This document shows positions 34,198-39,306 of a stretch of DNA of 39,306 bases, piece after piece (within the stretch, counting starts at the first letter, position 1; every line of letters begins with the position of its first letter). The stretch lies in contig JACQVR010000013.1 in the NCBI GenBank assembly GCA_016209705.1, positions 1-39,306 on the forward strand, read 5' to 3'. The translations under genes and the position numbers were made by a program. This DNA comes from Planctomycetota bacterium (GTDB lineage Bacteria > Planctomycetota > MHYJ01 > JACPRB01). The notes beneath the pieces are model-generated. The model was not told the DNA's origin. It worked only from the letters and a program-made list of their open reading frames with translations, and made no database searches.

Positions 34198-35208
34198 ATG
34201 AACGACACTGGAGCGGTCGTAATCGGCCGGAACGAGGGGGAGCGTCTCCGGCGGTGCCTGAGCACAGTGCTTCGGTGGAGCCTACCGGTCGTCTACGTGG
34301 ATTCCGGGTCCACCGACGGAAGCCCGGAGCTCGCGCGGTCGATGGGATGCGACGTCCTCGAGCTCGATCCTACCCTACCGTTCAGCGCAGCCCGGGCGCG
34401 GAATGAAGGGTTCCAGAAGCTGACGGAGAGTCGGCCGAACGTATCCTTCATTCATTTCGTGGACGGTGACACCGAGATTGAGGAAGCTTGGCTCGCCTAC
34501 GCCAAAGGGGTGCTCCGGACGCACGCGACCTGCGGCGCGGTCTTCGGCGTCCTTCGCGAACGGGAGCCCGAGCGGTCGATCTACAACGCGATATCGGAGT
34601 TGGAGTGGCGCATGCCCTTCGGCGAGGTGCACTGCTTCGGCGGCAACGTTCTCATGCGGGCCGGAGCGTTCGGCGAGGTGGGCGGATTCGACCTTTCGCT
34701 GCCCGCCGGAGAGGAGCCGGAGCTTTCCCAACGTTTGCGCCGCGCCGGATGGACGATCCTCAGCGTGGATCATCCGATGGGCGTTCACGACGCCAACATG
34801 ACCCGGCTTTGCCAATGGTGGATGCGATCCCGCCGCTCGGGGCACGCGTACGCCCAGGTCTGCTGGCTCGGGTCCGGCCTCCGCGACCGCTTCGGACTCC
34901 GGCAGTCGTTGCGGACTTGGTTCTGGATGTTCGGACTCCCGCTGGTCGTTCTGGGAGTAACCTGGGGACTTCATCCGTATTTCGGCTTGGCGCTCCCCGG
35001 AATCTATCTCGTCCAATTTCTCCGCGTGGCCGTGGGACGGTGGCGGATGGGTACCACATTCGGGCGCGCGATCCGCTACTGCCTGCTGTGGTTCCCTGCT
35101 CAGTTCGCCCAGCTCCTGGGGCAGGCCCGCTTCCTGTCCGGGCTTCTCTTTCGGCGCAAGCCGCAGCTTATGGAACACAAACGACCCACCGCGGAGAGGA
35201 GCGCATGA
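34198..35208 (+). CDS. Family 2 glycosyltransferase
   Basis: This 336-residue protein has a GT-A fold: VVIGRNEGERL at the N-terminus, VDSGSTDGS (34-42), HFVDGDTE (87-93) with the nucleotide-sugar D-x-D, and GGNVLMR followed by EEPELSQRLR with the catalytic base region. Two C-terminal hydrophobic segments (about 242-285) and a basic tail suggest membrane attachment. It probably adds one sugar to a lipid-linked surface glycan. The stop overlaps the asparagine-synthase-like gene start (ATGA), so the two are coupled. Confidence 0.9.
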   Translation: MNDTGAVVIGRNEGERLRRCLSTVLRWSLPVVYVDSGSTDGSPELARSMGCDVLELDPTLPFSAARARNEGFQKLTESRPNVSFIHFVDGDTEIEEAWLAYAKGVLRTHATCGAVFGVLREREPERSIYNAISELEWRMPFGEVHCFGGNVLMRAGAFGEVGGFDLSLPAGEEPELSQRLRRAGWTILSVDHPMGVHDANMTRLCQWWMRSRRSGHAYAQVCWLGSGLRDRFGLRQSLRTWFWMFGLPLVVLGVTWGLHPYFGLALPGIYLVQFLRVAVGRWRMGTTFGRAIRYCLLWFPAQFAQLLGQARFLSGLLFRRKPQLMEHKRPTAERSA

Positions 35209-36992
35209 GCGGCTGGCTCGCGGCGAAGGGAGGCGCGACCGCGTGGGAGAGGGCGCTCCGCCGGATACCCGAGGCAGTCGTGGAGACGTGGCGGTCAGAT
35301 GCGAGGGAGGTTTCGCTCGCGGTCTGGAGAAAGGAGCGCGGCGAGTATCGGCACAGCGGTCGGATTCATGCCTCCCCTGACGGCCGCGTGCGGCTGGGAT
35401 GGGTCGGCATCGCACCGGGTGACGACGGCGACCGGACGATGGAAACCATCGGGCGGCTCTCCGGAAGCGACCTCTCCGCCGACGAGCTGGCCGGACTCAA
35501 CGCCGCATTCGCCGCGGTGCGGGTGGACGCCGGTTCGGGGGAGCTTCATATCTGGTCGGACCGGCACCGCCAGTATCCGGTTTATCTGCTGGAAGGCGAC
35601 GGGACGTTCGTGGCATCCACGGATTTCGGGTGCGTCGCCGCCTTTCTCGACGGTCCGAGACTCGATCCAGGGGCGGCAGACCTCCTGCTTCACCTGGGGC
35701 ATTTGGTCGAGGACCAGACGCTCCTCTCCGGCATCCGCCTGCTCCAGGCGGGCGCGGAGGCGCGCGTTTCCGCCGACGGCGGCGCGGACGTGAAGCAATA
35801 CTGGAGGCTGCGGCATCGTCTCGAGAACGGTGCCAGCTTGTCGGAGCTGGCCGACGAGATCGCCCGTCGCGTCGCCGCAGCGGTCCGCCGGATTCAGCGC
35901 AGCGGCCTCCGTCTGGCCGTGCCGGTCAGCGGCGGCCTCGACTCGCGATTGCTGCTCTCCCTCACGGAGCATCCCGAACGGGTGCCGAGCCTGACGTGGG
36001 GGGAGGAGGGAAGCCGCGATCTGCGGTACGGCGAGCGCATCGCCGCGCGGCTCGGATCGCCGCACACGAGGATGGTGCTCGATCCGGCGGAGTATCCCCC
36101 CCTCTGGGAGAGGGGCGTCGCGGCCACCGGCGGGGCGTACTGCGTCGGCGACATGCACGTACTCCCCTTCGCCTGCCGGCTGGCGGAGAAAGCTGACGTG
36201 ACGCTCAATGGCCTGGGGGGAGACGGCCTCCTCGGCGGGATCTATCTGAAGTCTCCCTGGATGAAGGAGACGAGTCTCGACCGGCTGGTCGATGCCGTCT
36301 GGCAATGGAGGATCCCCCACGCCGACGTCGCTGGGAGTCTCCTGCGCGACTCCTCCGCCCGCGGCGAAGGGCGCCGCCGGTTCGACGCCTCCTTCCGCGC
36401 GGTTACGGAGGGAACTCCAGCGGAGCGGCTCATGGACTGGACGTGCGACAACCGGCTGACCCGGTTCACGAACTGCGGGTCGACATTGCTGCGCACGGAG
36501 GTCGAGTCGTACGCGCCATTTCTCGACCGCGACGTCGTCGACTATCTGAGCCGGATTCCTCTTGCGATCCGGATCCGGCACCGGCTCTACCTGAAGGTGT
36601 TGAAACGTGCGAGCCCCACCGCCGCGAAGATCCCTTGGGAGCGGACCGCGCTGGCTCCGCGGTGGGGTTGTGCGGTCATGTACGGTTCGCTGGCGCTCCA
36701 GCGCGGAGGCCGCGAGATCGGGAAACTCGTGAAATGGGATCCCTTCCAGGCGCGCGTGTTCGTTTCGCAGGCGGACTGGTACCGCGGTCCATGGTCCGAC
36801 GCCGTGCGTGGGATCCTTCTTGACGACCTGACACTGGAGCGTGGGGTGTTTGACCCGGACGCCGTCCGCGGCGTGTGGGAGGCGCATCAGAACGGGAGGG
36901 ATCTGTCAAAGCTGTTGGGAAATCTGCTCGCGCTGGAGCTATTCCATCGCCGGTTCCTCGATCCGCCGTCCCGCGCCGGAGGAACCGATTAA
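35205..36992 (+). CDS. Asparagine-synthase-like ATP-dependent amidotransferase without nucleophile cysteine
   Basis: This 595-residue protein has the synthetase PP-loop VPVSGGLDSRLLL (SGGLDS at 242-247), the downstream LGGDGLLGG and the C-terminal helical part of AsnB relatives. The N-terminal glutaminase-like domain is shortened and has no cysteine after the initiator (MSGWLAAKGG), so it cannot use glutamine in the normal way; the conserved core HRQYPVYLLEG and STDFGCVAAFLDG remains. Such proteins in exosortase and surface-glycan loci are thought to amidate sugar carboxylates or other acids, perhaps using ammonia. The start has GGAGAGGAGCGC upstream and overlaps the GT gene by 4 bp. Confidence 0.88.
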   Translation: MSGWLAAKGGATAWERALRRIPEAVVETWRSDAREVSLAVWRKERGEYRHSGRIHASPDGRVRLGWVGIAPGDDGDRTMETIGRLSGSDLSADELAGLNAAFAAVRVDAGSGELHIWSDRHRQYPVYLLEGDGTFVASTDFGCVAAFLDGPRLDPGAADLLLHLGHLVEDQTLLSGIRLLQAGAEARVSADGGADVKQYWRLRHRLENGASLSELADEIARRVAAAVRRIQRSGLRLAVPVSGGLDSRLLLSLTEHPERVPSLTWGEEGSRDLRYGERIAARLGSPHTRMVLDPAEYPPLWERGVAATGGAYCVGDMHVLPFACRLAEKADVTLNGLGGDGLLGGIYLKSPWMKETSLDRLVDAVWQWRIPHADVAGSLLRDSSARGEGRRRFDASFRAVTEGTPAERLMDWTCDNRLTRFTNCGSTLLRTEVESYAPFLDRDVVDYLSRIPLAIRIRHRLYLKVLKRASPTAAKIPWERTALAPRWGCAVMYGSLALQRGGREIGKLVKWDPFQARVFVSQADWYRGPWSDAVRGILLDDLTLERGVFDPDAVRGVWEAHQNGRDLSKLLGNLLALELFHRRFLDPPSRAGGTD

Positions 36993-37111
36993 AGACGGTC
37001 GCCGTGCTGCGCGCGCGCATTCGCGTGCTGAGCGAGACGTTCGTCGCGCGGGAGATCCCGGGCCTGCGCGCGCGCCAGATCCCCGTGGTGGTTGCGGTGC
37101 AGGGATTCTGA
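36993..37111 (+). pseudogene. N-terminal fragment of a glycosyltransferase
   Basis: In the frame continuing after the asparagine-synthase-like gene, TVAVLRARIRVLSETFVARE and IPGLRARQIPVVV read like the N-terminus of GT4-type glycosyltransferases ('R-x-L-S-E-T-F-V-A-R-E-I-x-x-L'). A stop at 37109-37111 ends it. After the stop the same frame resumes as a hydrophobic peptide (MMWIPFLLGIVFFLTVRWRR) to 37201. The gene appears broken. Confidence 0.65.
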
Positions 37112-37870
37112 AGCGATCTGCTGCCTCAGATCATGATGTGGATTCCTTTTCTGCTCGGAATCGTGTTCTTTCTGACGGTACGCTGGAGGCGTCCGTCATG
37201 AGCTACCCGCGTTTGCCGGCTTGGAAGTCGCTCGGTTGGAGTGGGGTTTCCGCCTTAGCGGAGCTTCCAAAATCCATCGAAAGGATTACCTGCAAGAACT
37301 GACGGAGAGGCGCCGTTTTCGATTTGAACGCTCCGGTCCCCGCGTGGTGCGAGGAAGCCTAGCGGATCGCTGCAGGCCAACAGCACAACTAAGAAGCATA
37401 ACTGCCAAAATAATTCGGGGGTCCCGATCAGCCAAAATGGCAGGAAATGACTCCGATGCCCCCGGATGCGGGGTATCGTCACTTGAGCGCGGTCTGTGCC
37501 CATTCTAGGGCCCGAAGCGTATGCTGCAAAGGAAGGGCTCCGACAGGTCGAGAGCCCCCTCTGAAGCGATTCTGAGATTAACTTGGCGGCTATGCGACCA
37601 GGAGGGGCGCGAGGACGCCCGCCGCGGACGCGGCGGCGATCAGGGCGTCTCGTTGGATTTGGACTTTCATACCATCCCGTTTCATGGGGACGATGAGTTT
37701 TTTCGCGAATTACTTGCTTTTGCGACTTGCATAGTGTAGACTTTCAATACATTGTTAATGGGGTCGATCCCAGGGCGGCTTCGTCGCCTCGGGGTCGATC
37801 TTTCCTGGCGATTTGTTCGTAGGGCTTGATGATGCGCACTCCCCAGGGGGCAGACGATAGGAGGGATTAC
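37112..37870. other. Intergenic stretch with a stable leader hairpin
   Basis: No intact gene is seen. A strong hairpin pairs GATCCCAGGGCGGC (37766-37779) with GTCGCCTCGGGGTC (37783-37796), 13 of 14 pairs including G-U, around a 3-nt loop; the word GGGTCGATC is repeated on both sides. It precedes the next gene by 75 bp and could be its leader or an upstream terminator. A 26-codon minus-strand frame (37590-37670, MKVQIQRDALIAAASAAG) vaguely resembles the DnaN start but is too short to call. Confidence 0.5.
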
Positions 37871-39306
37871 ATGTATCATGGGTACGCGCAGCGGGCGGCT
37901 TCGGCCGTCTTGGTCTTCGTCCTGACGGCAGGCGGTGGCTGTTTTGTGGACGATCTCGAGGTCCTGACAACGGCGGTTCAGCAATTCCTCAGCAAGAAGG
38001 ATGGGAGCCGCGGAAATGGTCCCCCCGCGCATGCGGAATCGGGGCGCAGGCATTTGTTTCCCCCGCAAATCCTGGCGACCTCTCCGTTGCCGGAGGCCGC
38101 TCAAGGCGAGGCCTACTCGTTTCAGTTCGAATGTGTCGGCGGGCGTGGGCCATCATCTTGGAGCGTCACGGGGGGAAGTCCGCCCGGCAACCTTCTGCTC
38201 AGCGCCGAAGGGCTGCTTAGCGGAGTCCCGGCGACGGCCGGCGCGTACACGTTCACTGTCACGGTGAGCGACGACGCCGGAACGGATAGCGGGGAGTTCG
38301 CGATGGTCGTCAATGCGCTGCCCCCTGTGCCGCCGGTTCCTCCAGCAATCACGACGACTTCTCCCCTGCTGGATGCCACGCAGGGCGCGGCCTACTGGTT
38401 GCAGTTTGGATACACGGCCGGTAGCGGGTCAGCAACGTGGAGCGTCACTGGGGGAACCCTCCCCGAGGGACTGACGCTCACCGCGGATGGATTGCTCAGC
38501 GGAACTCCGTCGGCCGCCGGAGCATACACGTTCACGGTCACGGTGACCGACGACGCCGGAGCGGATAACGGTGATTTTTCACTTGCCGTCACTGCGGCGC
38601 CTCTGCCTGGCCCCAGTGCCCCCGTGATTACTTCGACGTCTCCTCTTCCGGACGCCACCCAAGGCGAGGCCTACTCCTATCAGTTTGAGCATAGCGGCGG
38701 CCTGGGGCTGGCGGCGTGGAGCGTTACGGGTGGAACCCTCCCCAGTGGGCTTACGTTAAGTGCCGGCGGTCTGCTCAGCGGATCCCTGGCGTCGGCTGGC
38801 GCGTACACTTTCACGGTAAGGGTGGCCGACGATACCGGAAGCGATAGCAGGGAATTCTCCGTCTCGGTCAATCCACAGGGGGAAGTGGGAACATTTGCCA
38901 ACCGTACGACTGGGGTAGCGCCATTAGCGGTATTTTTTGACGCGGTGAACGCGAGCAATCTTGCGTATAATAGTGGGGTGGTCCAACCGGGAGACCTTGA
39001 TTATGCGTCATTCCAGTATGAGTGGGATTTTGGAGATCCATCCTCGGGTAATTGGCCTACGAATGGACGAAGCAAAAATGGTGATAGCGGATATGTAGCA
39101 GCACATGTTTACGAAAACGCTGGCATGTACAATGTCACACTCACGGTGATTGACAGCATGGGAGGGACCCATGTGTACACGCAGCAAATCACGGTAACCG
39201 CTTTTTCTGGAACGACCTACTATATATCGAATTCGGACGGAAACGACGGCAATGACGGTCTTTCGACTGGGACGGCGTGGAAGACATTCGCCAAAGCGAT
39301 TGCGAA
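37871..39306 (+). CDS. Large putative lipoprotein with Ig and PKD domains (partial)
   Basis: The frame is open from ATG 37871 to the window end (478 residues seen). A very good AGGAGGG (37859-37865) precedes the start. A hydrophobic segment ends AGGGC, making C24 a possible lipidation site although the lipobox is not ideal. Three putative-Ig (He_PIG-like) repeats lie at about 65-148, 158-241 and 251-334, each with 'WSVTGG(T/S)LP', 'GLLSG' and 'AGAYTFTVTV.DDAG', period 93 residues. A PKD domain follows (about 340-443, with YEWDFGDP and VYENAGMYNVTLTV). The last part YYISNSDGNDGNDGLSTGTA is like the opening of DUF1565 right-handed beta-helix domains. It is probably a surface polysaccharide-binding or -degrading protein; function is inference. 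Confidence 0.85.
   Translation, partial: MYHGYAQRAASAVLVFVLTAGGGCFVDDLEVLTTAVQQFLSKKDGSRGNGPPAHAESGRRHLFPPQILATSPLPEAAQGEAYSFQFECVGGRGPSSWSVTGGSPPGNLLLSAEGLLSGVPATAGAYTFTVTVSDDAGTDSGEFAMVVNALPPVPPVPPAITTTSPLLDATQGAAYWLQFGYTAGSGSATWSVTGGTLPEGLTLTADGLLSGTPSAAGAYTFTVTVTDDAGADNGDFSLAVTAAPLPGPSAPVITSTSPLPDATQGEAYSYQFEHSGGLGLAAWSVTGGTLPSGLTLSAGGLLSGSLASAGAYTFTVRVADDTGSDSREFSVSVNPQGEVGTFANRTTGVAPLAVFFDAVNASNLAYNSGVVQPGDLDYASFQYEWDFGDPSSGNWPTNGRSKNGDSGYVAAHVYENAGMYNVTLTVIDSMGGTHVYTQQITVTAFSGTTYYISNSDGNDGNDGLSTGTAWKTFAKAIA

Noticed and set aside
34488..35204. Long upstream extension of the asparagine-synthase-like frame through the GT2 gene
   Set aside because: The GT2 frame is the real one there, and a strong ribosome-binding site and ATGA overlap place the start at 35205.
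37590..37670. 26-codon minus-strand frame resembling the DnaN N-terminus (MKVQIQRDALIAAASAAG)
   Set aside because: Too short and too low in complexity (alanine-rich) to distinguish from chance.
38122..38958. Three minus-strand open frames with similar translations at the window end
   Set aside because: They are antisense shadows of the three Ig repeats of the plus-strand lipoprotein, which also explains their mutual similarity.

Overview
The window is GC-rich, densely coded bacterial DNA. Predicted lipoproteins and a five-helix (B-type) succinate dehydrogenase/fumarate reductase suggest a diderm bacterium. I cannot fix the phylum from sequence alone. No rRNA, tRNA or CRISPR array was seen. 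Recognisable sigma70-type promoters (TTGAC-N17/18-TATAAT-like) stand before yebC, the M20-sdh operon and a small coiled-coil gene.

Layout. 1-5.7 kb: a 31-bp tandem repeat, yebC (minus), then an M20 amidohydrolase-sdhC-sdhA-sdhB operon. 5.7-8.5 kb: an accessory patch with a homing-endonuclease-associated-repeat protein, an AAA_14/DUF4143 ATPase behind two identical-geometry dyads, and a broken MazF toxin. 8.5-13.3 kb: a degenerate cyclase-like protein, a two-gene ABC-2 exporter and a CarboxypepD_reg-type lipoprotein. 13.6-17.9 kb: signalling, with a REC-STAS-REC protein and an HK-REC-HK hybrid kinase whose membrane domain keeps all six ethylene/copper-pocket residues of plant ETR1 and whose 5' end carries an in-frame UGA. 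18-26.3 kb: mostly housekeeping (UvrD-like helicase, RelE/Phd module, tgt, yjbQ, a metallophosphoesterase, trpS, a PGPGW membrane protein, an Rcp1-like regulator). 26.3-31.5 kb: an SGNH hydrolase-SxtJ-carbamoyltransferase-DUF5989 locus that was duplicated, with each copy losing a different gene; an IS66 scar and a second toxin-antitoxin pair lie between the copies. 32-37 kb: surface-glycan genes (aminoglycoside-phosphotransferase-like kinase, methyltransferase, GT2 glycosyltransferase, asparagine-synthase-like amidotransferase, GT fragment). 37.9 kb to the end: a large putative lipoprotein with three 93-residue Ig repeats, a PKD domain and the start of a probable beta-helix, cut by the window edge.

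The most unusual feature is the intergenic DNA. A roughly 142-bp MITE/REPIN-like element with GTGAATAAATAACTG-type ends and CCGCCAAAA-rich arms recurs in at least five substantial copies plus fragments, often touching stop codons. Several other spacers (4832, 23827, 24869, 24945) are built from diverged 7-bp units of different sequence but the same period. Further arrays have units of 31 bp, about 8-9 bp and about 118 bp. Together these suggest very active intergenic repeat expansion in this genome.
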